Below are positions 57,101-61,626 of a stretch of DNA of 64,000 nt, in pieces. Source of the DNA: Ascidia mentula. Lineage: Eukaryota > Chordata > Ascidiacea > Phlebobranchia > Ascidiidae. The stretch covers positions 10,607,001-10,671,000 of the forward strand of contig OX387199.1 in the NCBI GenBank assembly GCA_947561715.1. The letters are read 5' to 3'. Under the pieces are notes generated by a model that had not been told where the DNA came from, ran no database searches, and saw only the letters and a program-made list of their open reading frames with translations. Position numbers and translations under genes: made by a program. Each line of letters begins with the position of its first letter. Positions within the stretch are counted from its first letter, which is position 1.

Positions 57101-59588
57101 TTGATTTAGCATATGGGATAATATAATTTGACATAAAAGAAAGGTTAGTTATATCTGACATAATGTTATGAATTCATAATACTACATGGAGTAATACAGT
57201 GGTGGAGTTTAGACTAGTTTATACATTGTAAAAATGGGCTGCGAGGCCTGTAAAGCTAATAATAGTAAAAAATATTGCAGGAATATTAAGTAGCATATTA
57301 TCAGAGATTTGATTTATCCTAATGTGATAACTCAATCGAAACCTGGGTAAAATCACCACAAAACACTGTCAATGGCCAGAACACATTATTTAAAACCTAG
57401 TGCAATCTTGTCATTACATAAAAATAAGCTTCAAGTTTAATATATTATGGCACATATATTAAATGAAATTTTAAACCTTTTAAGATGCATATAAAGCAAT
57501 AAAATCATTTAAAATTAAACACAAAAAAATGTTTTTTTGCAACAAACTTGCTTACTCACTTTAAAGTCAGGCAAACCAGCTGATGAAACCATCTCGTACT
57601 GACAAGAACCAGGAAAATCATAAATATGGCCATCAAATGTCATAACATTCCCAGCTCCGAACATGGAACACATTCTTCCACCTATATTGCTGTTTAGATT
57701 TATGACTGAATCCATACTTCGACTGTAGCCGGCTGTAAAACAATGCAAAGTGTATCATCCCAAATCTTTTTAAACTTTAAAGAAATGTAATATTAGTAAG
57801 CTTTTTTTAAATTTCAGAGATGAAATACTCACATTTGTAGCAACTTAAGTACAAAAACTAGATTTATTTTATTAATTAGTGGTTTTGAGTATAAAGAGAC
57901 TGGCCCATATTGTTATTAACACTGTCATGTTAAAATAAGACGTTTCGACAAAAACTTATGTCATCATTAGATTGAATGACACGATTGGTGTAGCTCCATT
58001 ATAAGGAGAATTATGAGAAAACCCGTGAGTTGTGTTCCTAAATTAGTGGTTGATATGAAACTTAACCATACCAACTAATTCAGTAATGTTAAACAAAGTA
58101 AAATTGTAATAAAACAAAAATTTTGTGTTCTTATTTTACTTACTATACTGGCATCGGTAACCATGGTAATCACCAGAGCATTCACACAGATTTGTCCCAA
58201 CACAAGATCCACCATTCAAACATGTTTCTTGACACAAATCTGACAAATTCAAAATTATAAATCGAACCCAAGTGAAAAGTGGCGCTAACTTGTTGGCAAT
58301 TACCCACCTAAATTTGCGACGTACTCGCAACCGCTGACCAGTTCCGCATCAACGCAAACTCCTGACCCAGAATCGAATGCAAGTTTTGCCGAACATTTCG
58401 TGGTGAACAGTTGTCCCATGTAGCACATATGAAACTCAACGCAAATGTCGGGGTCATGAAATGTGAAAAACTCCTTGTTCGTTCCGTCCTCATTTTTGCA
58501 GTAGTCAGATGTCACTGTCGTGGACGCAGCGGAAAGAAAAAAGCAACGTGAGAGAAAAGACTCAAAGCAGACTTTGTTATGCAACGACTGCAAACAATGT
58601 TTAGCAGCTTACACAAAAATATTGTTTGACTTACGAGAGTCTGAAAACTCCACGTCCTCCGATGCTGCATTGCTAACCTGTCGCTTAACTGAAACAATAT
58701 ATTTGTTGTTTATAATTTGCTAGTTTATTTGTTTGTTTAGACCTAAGCTACTTGTAAAAATATTTATCAAAGTTGCAATGACAATTACGTTAAGTAACCT
58801 ACCTATCTCGGAGACATGTCGCAGCACTTCTCAATCCCTGTGAATTGAAACGCAAATCAGTTAATTTTCACAGGAAACTATAGCGTGAGAAAATGCTTCC
58901 AACAACATTTTACTGTCCGCGCTGAACCTTTTTGGTCCATTTTACGGTTATGCGATGTAATTGGCCGTAACCAATCACTTCCACTGTGACTGGCCGCGAC
59001 CCTGTTGCGACCGCGCACTTTTGTTTTGCATTAACATATGAGCGCCTCTCAAGACTAAGGTTGCGACCCCATTTGAGGACGCCAAATGGTATTTTGAGTC
59101 GAGAAATAAATTAATTTGCAGGGGAAATTTGTTATTTACGTTTTTTCGTATTGGAAATTGAGGTAGAAATTTACCTCAAAAAAATAAATTTCTCAGCTAC
59201 CCCATTTATAAAAAATGCGCGACCTTCTGTTAAACAACCAAATGCGTGTAGAACTGGATTGTCCTGACAAACGCCAATAGTCTTATGTTCTGCGACCCCA
59301 AAATTACATTCCGTAGTTTGAGTATGGGTTAGAAAAGTATAGTTTAAGAAGCTCTGCTTTAGAACACAACATTTAACATAAAAATGTTACAAAATTGCAG
59401 CGGGTAAAGCAAAACACAATAACCTTTCGACGTATTCGGCACCACTGCATAAAACGACGCACAACCCTGCGAAAATAACGCAGAATATCAATTATTTTAT
59501 GATATAAAAAACCAATCGTCGATAGATTTATTTACCTTGTAACACGATGAGAAACGCTGTCTTTAAGTCTAAGATATCCATCCGCCAC
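1..59588 (-). CDS. Gene A: giant secreted CBM14-EGF-VWD/C8/TIL-Thr-rich-VWC protein with tandem 608-aa modules (5' part; 3' end lies left of the window)
   Basis: A single multi-exon gene is read right to left. I followed GT-AG boundaries and codon phase exon by exon; from the CBM14 exon (58514) to position 1 every junction kept an open frame. Order: signal peptide, CBM14, EGF, three VWD-C8-TIL blocks, Thr-rich segment, VWC-like modules, a diverged VWD unit, then 11 near-identical 608-residue units. About 2,330 residues precede the array and about 6,690 lie in it. VWD-C8-TIL assemblies are known from VWF, gel-forming mucins, otogelin, zonadhesin and FCGBP, where they form extracellular polymers or mucus; a gel- or matrix-forming role is inferred. 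CBM14 suggests binding to chitin-like glycans. No membrane segment was seen. The C-terminus is not in view, so a final cystine knot cannot be judged. I do not recognise a named orthologue. Confidence 0.9.
207..3955 (-). CDS. Gene A array unit 11 (reference for exon map)
   Basis: Exons in transcription order: 3795-3955, 3630-3726, 3459-3563, 3353-3390, 3105-3294, 3009-3046, 2746-2935, 1686-1778, 1526-1620, 1088-1243, 779-1016, 486-707, 207-407; sum 1,824 nt, 608 codons. Modules: TIL (exons 1-2; TGSCPGDQVYQVCVDSCEKTC and KCECPQGYV); CCCDDTPPC...DDCGC linker (3); VWC a (4-5; CSGCVVGDTTYQ, VGETWTDGCMEYTC, SSCCHTYRCG); VWC b (6-7; ECKYYTIDGVQYE, CCGIVNKCG); CCEEYECRC (8); VWD (9-11; FTGNCTYLVTK to SGLCGNCNGDG); C8 (12-13; FNDPCLELSNAAF, AIEAQCTICTSN). 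Sequons occur in exons 3, 7, 8 (two), 9, 11 (two) and 12. Every intron is GT-AG. Confidence 0.93.
1855..2693 (-). mobile_element. Non-autonomous TTAA-target DNA transposon (piggyBac-like MITE), copy in unit 11
   Basis: An ~830-bp insertion in the intron between exons 7 and 8. The ends are imperfect inverted repeats: left AAGGACCTATATAGGTATT, right (reverse complement) AAGGACGCATATTGGTATT. The left flank is TTAA (1851-1854) and the right flank TTCA (2694-2697), read as a TTAA duplication with one old substitution. No transposase frame is present. The interior holds a diverged ~70-bp direct duplication (about 2189-2257 and 2373-2440, both with TTAAACGATTCA) and an 18-nt G tract. Orientation cannot be set without a transposase; the strand is nominal. 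Family assignment rests on the TTAA target, since the GGAC terminus is not the most common piggyBac end. Confidence 0.7.
2075..2092. repeat. Poly-G tract (18 G) in unit 11 transposon
   Basis: An uninterrupted run of 18 G on the plus strand, against 16 in unit 10 and 7 at the same place in the other filled units. Confidence 0.95.
4022..7768 (-). CDS. Gene A array unit 10
   Basis: Complete 13-exon unit of 3,747 bp. It forms a tight pair with unit 11: both have SQLELQC in exon 13, ISPFGLL in exon 11, TTTGATTTC in exon 8 and an expanded G tract in the transposon (16 G here). The right part (exons 1-2) carries the AAAGAAGG and TTGATACAC forms of units 5-9, so the pair identity does not span the whole unit. 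Confidence 0.92.
5670..6506 (-). mobile_element. Same DNA transposon, copy in unit 10
   Basis: Same position, ends and flanks as in unit 11 (TTAA at 5666-5669, TTCA at 6507-6510). Contains a 16-nt G tract at 5890-5905. Confidence 0.7.
7835..11573 (-). CDS. Gene A array unit 9
   Basis: Complete 13-exon unit of 3,739 bp. Exon 10 has a private Ile-to-Val change (FPVTSQ). Exon 13 is GQLEIQC; exon 11 is ISPIGLL. The G tract in the transposon is 7 nt, the array norm. The transposon is at 9482-10311. Confidence 0.92.
9482..10311 (-). mobile_element. Same DNA transposon, copy in unit 9
   Basis: TTAA on the left, TTCA on the right. G tract of 7. The base after TTCA is C (TTCACAAAT), as in units 1 and 5-8. 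Confidence 0.7.
11640..15378 (-). CDS. Gene A array unit 8
   Basis: Complete 13-exon unit of 3,739 bp. Exon 6 carries a silent Cys codon change (TGC to TGT at about 14465). Exon 12 has a silent Gly change near 12125. Exon 13 is GQLEIQC and exon 11 has the ISPIGLL form. The transposon is at 13287-14117. Confidence 0.92.
13287..14117 (-). mobile_element. Same DNA transposon, copy in unit 8
   Basis: Same ends and flanks. Carries TTTTCCACAAATAC and GCCCAAAACC variants shared with units 5-7. Confidence 0.7.
15445..19135 (-). CDS. Gene A array unit 7
   Basis: Complete 13-exon unit of 3,691 bp. It is about 48 bp shorter than its neighbours because of a deletion inside the transposon near 17822. 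The coding modules are intact and in frame. Exon 13 is GQLEIQC; exon 6 has ATATATGCATT as in units 2-4. The upstream flank of exon 13 carries a private GCACTAAAG variant. Confidence 0.92.
17092..17873 (-). mobile_element. Same DNA transposon, internally deleted copy in unit 7
   Basis: 782 bp; about 48 bp are missing near 17822, where GTCACTGCTT joins directly to GCATTTCCCAG. The lost stretch is bounded by short TTGCATT/GGGCATT-like similarity, so a simple replication slip or end-joining deletion is likely. Confidence 0.7.
19202..22941 (-). CDS. Gene A array unit 6
   Basis: Complete 13-exon unit of 3,740 bp. Private changes are Phe to Tyr in exon 12 (CTSFGYNDPC) and Glu to Lys at the start of exon 2 (AKGC for AEGC). 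Exon 13 is SQLEIQC although its nearest relative, unit 5, carries GQLEIQC, another sign of conversion between units. The transposon is at 20850-21679. Confidence 0.92.
20850..21679 (-). mobile_element. Same DNA transposon, copy in unit 6
   Basis: Same site. The right inverted repeat has the ATGAGTCC variant in place of ATGCGTCC. Confidence 0.7.
23008..26746 (-). CDS. Gene A array unit 5
   Basis: Complete 13-exon unit of 3,739 bp. Unit-specific coding changes are Asp to Asn in exon 3 (CSNIN for CSDIN, near 26324) and Asn to Asp in exon 13 (SVFDCDT). The transposon at 24655-25484 shares the ATGAGTCC right-end variant with unit 6, and the exon 9-10 intron shares AACCAAGGACGG with it, indicating close ancestry of units 5 and 6. 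Exon 13 is GQLEIQC. Confidence 0.92.
24655..25484 (-). mobile_element. Same DNA transposon, copy in unit 5
   Basis: Same site and same ATGAGTCC right-end variant as unit 6. Confidence 0.7.
26813..29716 (-). CDS. Gene A array unit 4 (short: lacks the intron transposon)
   Basis: Complete coding unit with 13 exons but only 2,904 bp long. The intron between exons 7 and 8 (28383-28506) is 124 bp because the ~830-bp transposon is absent; a clean TTAA remains at 28455-28458. Coding differences: Gly to Glu in exon 12 (GNCNEDG) and Glu to Lys in exon 13 (EGYCKDYD). Exon 13 is GQLEIQC while the exon 5-8 side resembles units 2 and 3, so this copy looks mosaic. Confidence 0.92.
28455..28458. other. Empty TTAA site in unit 4 (transposon absent)
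   Basis: The junction reads AGTCTGTTAAGAAATATC. It equals the left flank of the filled units through TTAA followed directly by the right flank after TTCA, with no extra or missing base. Confidence 0.85.
29783..33522 (-). CDS. Gene A array unit 3
   Basis: Complete 13-exon unit of 3,740 bp, the near twin of unit 2. The encoded modules show no unit-specific change that I could see. Exon 13 is SQLEIQC. The transposon lies at 31431-32260. Unlike unit 2, the last base region of exon 11 reads CCACATAAACC instead of CCGCATAAACC on the plus strand, a variant shared with unit 4. Confidence 0.92.
31431..32260 (-). mobile_element. Same DNA transposon, copy in unit 3
   Basis: Same site; right flank TTCAGAAAT. 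Shares CCAGGGGTGCGG and CATCCCTGGAGGGTTAC with units 1 and 2. Confidence 0.7.
33589..37328 (-). CDS. Gene A array unit 2
   Basis: Complete 13-exon unit of 3,740 bp. Protein modules as in unit 11. It shares with unit 3 a set of private intron variants: ACATAAAGTG in the exon 5-6 intron, GAATCTTTTGCC in the exon 9-10 intron and TTTCAAAGAAATACC in the transposon. Exon 13 is the SQLEIQC type. Units 2 and 3 are offset by exactly 3,806 bp across all exons I compared, so one is probably a recent duplicate of the other. Confidence 0.92.
35237..36066 (-). mobile_element. Same DNA transposon, copy in unit 2
   Basis: Same site and nearly base-for-base the unit 3 copy. Confidence 0.7.
37395..41121 (-). 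CDS. Gene A array unit 1 (first in transcription order)
   Basis: Thirteen exons; exon 1 is 40961-41121 and exon 13 starts at 37395. This is the transitional copy. The outer parts of exon 1 and the 58-bp exon 1-2 intron are diverged, while the exon-1 core (about 40977-41089) and everything to the left match the array. Exon 2 (40809-40902) is 94 nt instead of 97 and begins Y-E-C rather than A-E-G-C, so this unit is one codon shorter but still in frame. Exon 7 has a unit-specific Val-to-Asp change (CGDCG for CGVCG). Carries the intron transposon at 39043-39872. Confidence 0.9.
39043..39872 (-). mobile_element. Same DNA transposon, copy in unit 1
   Basis: Same site; the first copy in transcription order. 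The founder unit to its right has no copy, so insertion came after the founder split off and before the array spread. Confidence 0.7.
41122..41462. other. Intron of gene A between unit 0 and unit 1 (341 bp)
   Basis: This AT-rich intron separates exon 13 of the founder unit from exon 1 of unit 1; in the array the same intron is 66 bp. It shows no similarity to the array intron and no recognisable element. Confidence 0.7.
41463..44836 (-). CDS. Gene A: diverged founder-like unit (unit 0), VWC-VWC-VWD-C8
   Basis: Eleven exons with the same order, phases and almost the same sizes as array exons 3-13: 44726-44836 (111 nt), 44577-44614 (38), 44039-44228 (190), 43843-43880 (38), 43363-43552 (190), 43081-43176 (96), 42919-43013 (95), 42467-42622 (156), 42175-42412 (238), 41746-41967 (222), 41463-41663 (201). 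Outside short patches the protein is clearly diverged from the array (VEINGISAHIYNQAG against VELNDVVITGYDQGG), so this copy split off long before the array homogenised. It lacks the DNA transposon: the matching intron 43177-43362 is only 186 bp. The VWD has the same eroded start, ending in ANFTGNCTYLIST. Confidence 0.88.
45064..47676 (-). CDS. Gene A: run of VWC-type cysteine modules before the founder unit
   Basis: Eight exons: 47475-47676, 46795-46929, 46366-46523, 46049-46198, 45801-45990, 45425-45550, 45318-45358 and 45064-45250. Each cysteine module ends in the signature C-C-P-x-[YF]-[ES]-C (for example NGCCPDYECG, DDSCCPVYECRCKRC, DVCCPEYECRC, SQCCPVFSC, SNCCPVFEC, SPCCYEFEC). Two open with the VWC-like GQVWFDDACTKLEC and GQTVVVDSCVTKVC. 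All phases join (0 or 1) with no stop. VWC-like modules in VWF, mucins and chordin/kielin relatives form extended rods or bind BMPs; a rod role is more likely in this context, by inference. Confidence 0.82.
46930..47474. other. Long AT-rich intron (545 bp), nothing recognised
   Basis: Lies between two VWC exons. No open reading frame with cysteine spacing and no repeat was seen. Confidence 0.6.
47907..48429 (-). CDS. Gene A: Thr-rich mucin-like (PTS) segment
   Basis: Two exons (48317-48429 and 47907-48070). The first reads CIPEVSCPTCPATTTIVTTT and continues TPTTIYTTVVTTT. The second is about half Thr (AVSTTTTATTATTTPATTTT) before LPPGCPNYCIDHNGIQRA. Such Thr/Pro/Ser tracts are O-glycosylated in mucins. 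At about 50 residues it is very short for a mucin domain, so it is more likely a stiff spacer between the D1-D3 head and the cysteine-rich body. The codons mix ACC, ACA and ACT, with no minisatellite-like DNA repeat. Confidence 0.87.
48970..49351 (-). CDS. Gene A: C8 (second half) and TIL of D3
   Basis: Exon 49195-49351 carries the distal C8 half: HEHCLSDTCGCEAGGDCEC, FCNAVAAYSHACSQIGIYI, DWRSPTLC. Exon 48970-49135 is a TIL module: PTMCELYNKNDTCEWHYEVC, then TCCNRNSQQHCGLPCLEGC. Phases are 0-1-2. The following intron (48430-48969, 540 bp) shows nothing recognisable. Confidence 0.85.
49683..50916 (-). CDS. Gene A: VWD domain 3 (D3)
   Basis: Four exons (50778-50916, 50476-50580, 50187-50375, 49683-49928). 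The domain begins GESHFRTYDHKWFDFAGDC (a TFDG variant, RTYDHKWFDF). It continues with DECGSTPGSFKIYFKSVPC, a hydrophobic middle (HGFFVVVETAIGLTVYW), and NKVCGLCGNFDGDENNDF. This is the only one of the three N-terminal D domains with an intact CGLC. The last exon ends in the first C8 half (MCDVYPNRRAW ... VFKECRDE). Confidence 0.88.
51139..51891 (-). CDS. Gene A: extra TIL domain (D'-like)
   Basis: Exon 51704-51891 reads IECEGHGTAPTLCPVGQIYH, then NCTQKG and AECSKTCTNKDLPCPHTLC. Exon 51139-51265 reads GCSCPHGLVYHNEACIEP then TCPCYHNSKEYDEGQTI. Together they form a second TIL plus E module without its own VWD or C8, in the position of VWF D' between D2 and D3. The phase chain is 2-1-2. The intron 51266-51703 (438 bp) holds no further exon. 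Confidence 0.8.
52105..52508 (-). CDS. Gene A: TIL domain 2 and linker
   Basis: Exon 52362-52508 encodes a canonical TIL domain: TCKGGQIYKSCGTGCGCSC, EECTLQCVEGCNCPDGMYF. The C-V-E-G-C-x-C-P-x-G signature is characteristic. Exon 52105-52195 adds GECVEDSACPCYHLGTWYQP and GQTIHTPGVMC, the E-like segment after TIL. Equivalent to the end of VWF D2. Confidence 0.87.
52645..52866 (-). CDS. Gene A: C8 domain 2
   Basis: A 222-nt exon gives a full C8 core: REACSHIYHEKFTACHSTV, YRNCMYEFCEC, NTDCMCDALAVYAQKCSFSG and NWRTEGFC. It matches the C8 consensus closely, including the C-x-C pairs and the W-R before the last cysteine. Phase 1 in and out. Confidence 0.88.
53156..54303 (-). CDS. Gene A: VWD domain 2 (D2)
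   Basis: Four exons (54048-54303, 53782-53851, 53582-53704, 53156-53332). The domain opens with MCPGMAIIFGFAHFKTFDDN then FYTFDGKCKYVFAKDC, runs through a beta-rich middle (TGLDVLWNGHDSMYVTV), and closes with GKLCGLAGNYNGNAADDF. The Ca-binding-type N-Y-N-G-N..D-D loop is present. The CGLC motif reads CGLA: here the second cysteine is lost, the mirror image of D1. The last exon also carries the start of C8 (NPCELNSDK). Confidence 0.87.
54536..54906 (-). CDS. Gene A: TIL domain 1 and following cysteine-rich segment
   Basis: Exon 54787-54906 encodes a TIL-type module: RDCPAQQEWIECG then PQSCIV and NQLCFDRCQCPY. Exon 54536-54647 continues with GGDCTVLSNCPCIFKGSEY and PGEKTSIYNCNN, the short E/VWC-like region that normally follows TIL in VWF D domains. 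Both junctions are phase-consistent (1 in, 2 out). Confidence 0.8.
55368..55954 (-). CDS. Gene A: C8 domain 1
   Basis: Two exons (55830-55954, 55368-55584). The first is the linker ending in LCNDIETVSEDFDQC. The second holds the C8 core: AKVCNILWAYFASCHSVLNP, FDLCKTELCRC, then DCQCEVVTLYSRSCALAGG and DWRMVNQC. The spacing of cysteines and the final W-R..C match C8 domains that follow VWD in VWF and mucins. The intron 55585-55829 contains no exon candidate. Confidence 0.85.
56284..57732 (-). CDS. Gene A: VWD domain 1 (D1)
   Basis: Three exons (57560-57732, 56768-56916, 56284-56492) form a VWD domain. The first carries GGRMCSMFGAGNVMTFDGHIY and the C-x-Y of strand two. The middle exon reads KCIEKITIYIAASNKKISI. 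The last ends in DRYRNKTVGLCGNFNGMESD. Its acceptor is taken after TTATTTCCAG because that keeps the frame. The motif that is CGLC in the VWF propeptide reads VGLC here: the first cysteine is missing. VWD domains pack with C8 and TIL in extracellular polymers. The intron at 56917-57559 (643 bp) is AT-rich with nothing recognisable. Confidence 0.85.
57733..58143. other. Intron (411 bp) with possible old repeat fragment
   Basis: On the minus strand it contains GATGACATAAGTTTTTGTCG followed by AAACGTC at about 57950-57975. Motifs of the type GATGA...GTCGAAACG are common near the ends of some dispersed retroelement relics, but there is no coding remnant or clear boundary, so this remains a weak hint. 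Confidence 0.25.
58144..58239 (-). CDS. Gene A: single EGF-like domain exon
   Basis: A 96-nt phase 1-1 exon encodes one compact EGF repeat: C-Q-E-T-C-L-N-G-G-S-C then LCECSGDYHGYRC. All six cysteines and the Gly-Tyr before the last one are present. There is no Ca-binding DxxE signature, so a non-calcium EGF is expected. It links CBM14 to the first VWD domain. Confidence 0.85.
58308..58514 (-). CDS. Gene A: chitin-binding peritrophin-A (CBM14) domain exon
   Basis: One 207-nt exon encodes a complete CBM14-type module. It begins TSDYCKNEDG, carries the family core C-x-E-F-H-M-C-Y-M-G, then TTKCSAKLAFDS and a closing VCVDAELVSGC. The six-cysteine spacing and the aromatic HDP..CVEFHMCY stretch are typical of peritrophin/CBM14 domains, which bind chitin in arthropod peritrophic matrix and in chordate gut and tunic proteins. 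It sits right after the secretory leader, so it should display the N-terminus of the protein on chitinous or related glycans. Phase 1 on both sides, typical of shuffled extracellular modules. Confidence 0.85.
58635..58688 (-). CDS. Gene A linker exon between signal peptide and CBM14
   Basis: A 54-nt exon flanked by an AG acceptor and a GTAAGT donor. In the frame demanded by the CBM14 exon it reads KRQVSNAASEDVEFSDS, a short hydrophilic mature N-terminus starting with a dibasic KR. Its phase (1 in, 1 out) fits the CBM14 exon exactly. The join to the signal-peptide exon depends on which exon-2 donor is used. Confidence 0.6.
58689..59423. promoter_or_regulatory. First large intron with clustered GCGACC motifs and a CCAAT palindrome
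   Basis: This 735-bp stretch is locally GC-richer than its surroundings. GCGACC occurs at 58996, 59007, 59063, 59219 and 59292, and TTGGCCGTAACCAA (58961-58974) is an inverted pair of CCAAT boxes. It may be an internal enhancer or alternative promoter. A 27-nt exon-like block at 58803-58829 has splice-like ends but the wrong phase. Confidence 0.3.
59424..59588 (-). CDS. Gene A first coding exons: signal peptide
   Basis: The ATG is at 59581-59579, in an exon ending at a GTAAAT donor (left edge 59536). It reads MDILDLKTAFLIVLQ and continues in a second small exon (right edge 59466) as GLCVVLCS, a typical hydrophobic signal peptide for the secretory pathway. The end of exon 2 is uncertain. A donor after AAAG (left edge 59424) gives a good peptide but leaves a phase that hits a stop in the next clear exon. 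A donor after CAGTG (about 59443) joins in frame to the 58635-58688 exon. The exon is preceded at 59589-59590 by an acceptor-like AG with a pyrimidine tract, only 7 nt before the ATG, so an upstream 5'UTR exon or a trans-spliced leader is expected. Confidence 0.65.
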
Positions 59589-60915
59589 CTGAAAGAAAAG
59601 CAATTATTCACAATTACTTTGAAAACTGAACCAAAATCGTTTTGTCATTTTCCTACACAAATATTTGCCTACCTTTTCCATTAACGGTGACAAAAAAACC
59701 TGTTTTCAAAACAGGACTCACTTGGTATTGGTCAAGTGCATCGCTTTTATGCTAACGGCAATGATTTATGATATCACTTTATGACATGAAGTTCCGAAAC
59801 TCTTGCTCAATCGATGACTTTATTCACATCCTGGAAGGAAAAATGTTATTCATCCTGGAAGGAAAAATGACTTTATATTTACAATTTTGAGTCAGTTTTG
59901 TACAATTGCTTTAAACCGTGAATGCCCAAATCAGATTTGTTATCCAACCGCTTGAAATTTTTTTTTTCATATTTACACAAAATATTTGCCCGAATGAAAC
60001 GCCCAAATGAAATGTAGCTGGGATTCAATGCTTCGATGACATTTTTTCCTCTTGCTCGGAGGTCAAACTTGAGCGTACAAAAAGTTAGTTGGATCTTTAT
60101 TGTTTACTAAACAAAAACATGCCGTAACTAAGAGATTATATGGATGCCAAACCCATCACCGGCAGATGAATTTGACGTAAACTTATTTAGTATACCAAAT
60201 TATACAGTGAAACGTATTCAGCATATTACTTAACTTTTTTAGTGCCTTGGTACTTATTGAGACAGATTGATTTTCCTCTACAATTGTTTAATCGTTTACC
60301 TTTTTTTTATTGCTACTTGGGCATCGATTACTTCGCCGTGTATTTGATTCATGATTTAAGTACCGACATCTAAGCCACTTTAAGTAGAAAAAGGAACTAT
60401 ATTCTATTAAAAACAATTTATCTTCCAAAAGAGTAAGACCACCTTCCTGTGCTGAAAAAAGCTAAACACACAGGAATGTTCGTTGATATAGGTTGTATTC
60501 ATTCAATATCACCATTCAATTGTCAATTTTAAACCACCAATACACAAATCCACCAAGATAACATTCCATGAAAATCATAAATCACTTGTGTGAACACATT
60601 GCGTTTAATGGGAACATGGAAATTCGTCAATCAATAAAAGCAGCTTCTACACGGTCAATTTTTCAATTCTAATTTCAAAGAACAAGCTCACATAATCGCT
60701 TGTACAGCGGATGAGATTGGTTGATTAAATGCGACAAATAGTAAAGATTGGCACAAAAGTCAGGTCAGTTCAGTATCTTGGTCATTTGGCGAGAAGCAGA
60801 AAATATACGAGCTTGGCAACAATGGTTTGGATACGCGGTTATACGAGAAAGTAAAACAAAATTTCCAATACTCGGTTCGTTTCAGTTCCGGTCCGTCGTC
60901 CGTTTATGTTAGTTT
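59589..60915. other. Intergenic region between gene B stop and gene A start
   Basis: About 1.3 kb with no supported gene. It must hold the 3'UTR of gene B and the promoter/5'UTR of gene A. Minus-strand AATAAA is seen as TTTATT at 60306-60311, about 600 bp after the gene B stop, and ATTAAA as TTTAAT at 60604-60609; either could be the gene B poly(A) signal. No clear TATA box was identified for gene A. Confidence 0.5.
59819..59872. repeat. Short direct duplication upstream of gene A
   Basis: CATCCTGGAAGGAAAAATG occurs twice in tandem (about 26-bp period) roughly 240-290 bp upstream of the gene A start codon. Confidence 0.8.
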
Positions 60916-61626
60916 TTACTTTTGACAAGTTGTCTCGTGGCAACCACACTCAACTACATAGTCGTACTGGTAGTTATAGTTAAAGCCGTCGTTGCAACTG
61001 AGGGAGACCTGTTTCTTTTGGCTGTGTGATGGCATACAACATCGACACTTTGATTCGAACGCGTTGGTCTTGCTGTAACATAAATATCAACACGTCTCGA
61101 TTACAATACGACTGAAGCAAACTGAATATTTGGAGTTGTGCAAATAATGGTTTATCTACCTATCTCTAAACTCACATTGTTTGTCAAAATAACCACTACA
61201 AACGTCTTTAAATTAAACGTCTTTAAATAGTTAGTCAAATACCATACTTGTGCGTTTTATTAAATGAAACAAGAGTGAAGTCTTGGCGACCCCTAAAATT
61301 AGGTTTGGAAAGGCCTGCTTTACAGCACATTTTATTTAAAAGAATTCGACTAGGTGTTTTGAAAATATTTTGGGATTTTGACTTGCGAGGTGGAAAGCAA
61401 AGACAAATACATTGCAAACTTACACATTGTATATTGAAGTTGTCTTGCACGCTCCAGTACAAGTTGGAACGTTGACTTTTTCCTCTGACACACAAACCAC
61501 ATCCTCTCCATCACCATTTACCCCGGAAACTATCTTGATTTCTTCAAAGTTATCTTCTGGTGTGCACATCTTGCAAGCCTGGCAACATCCTTCCGTCTTG
61601 GTGGTGGGGAACAGTTGACCGCCGGC
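60916..61626 (-). CDS. Gene B: C-terminal cystine knot (CTCK) exons
   Basis: Exon 61424-61626 begins AGGQLFPTTKTEGCCQACKM and ends VNVPTCTGACKTTSIYN. Exon 60916-61072 continues KTNAFESKCRCCMPSHSQKK, then VSLSCNDGF and YVVECGCHETTCQK-stop. C-T-G-A-C, K-C-x-C-C-x-P, and V-E-C-G-C-x-x-x-x-C are the CTCK landmarks. In VWF and mucins this domain forms disulfide-linked C-terminal dimers. Confidence 0.9.

Noticed and set aside
58803-58829. 27-nt exon between signal peptide and CBM14
   Set aside because: It has splice-like ends, but its phase leads to a stop (AGT TAA) when joined to the 58635-58688 exon.
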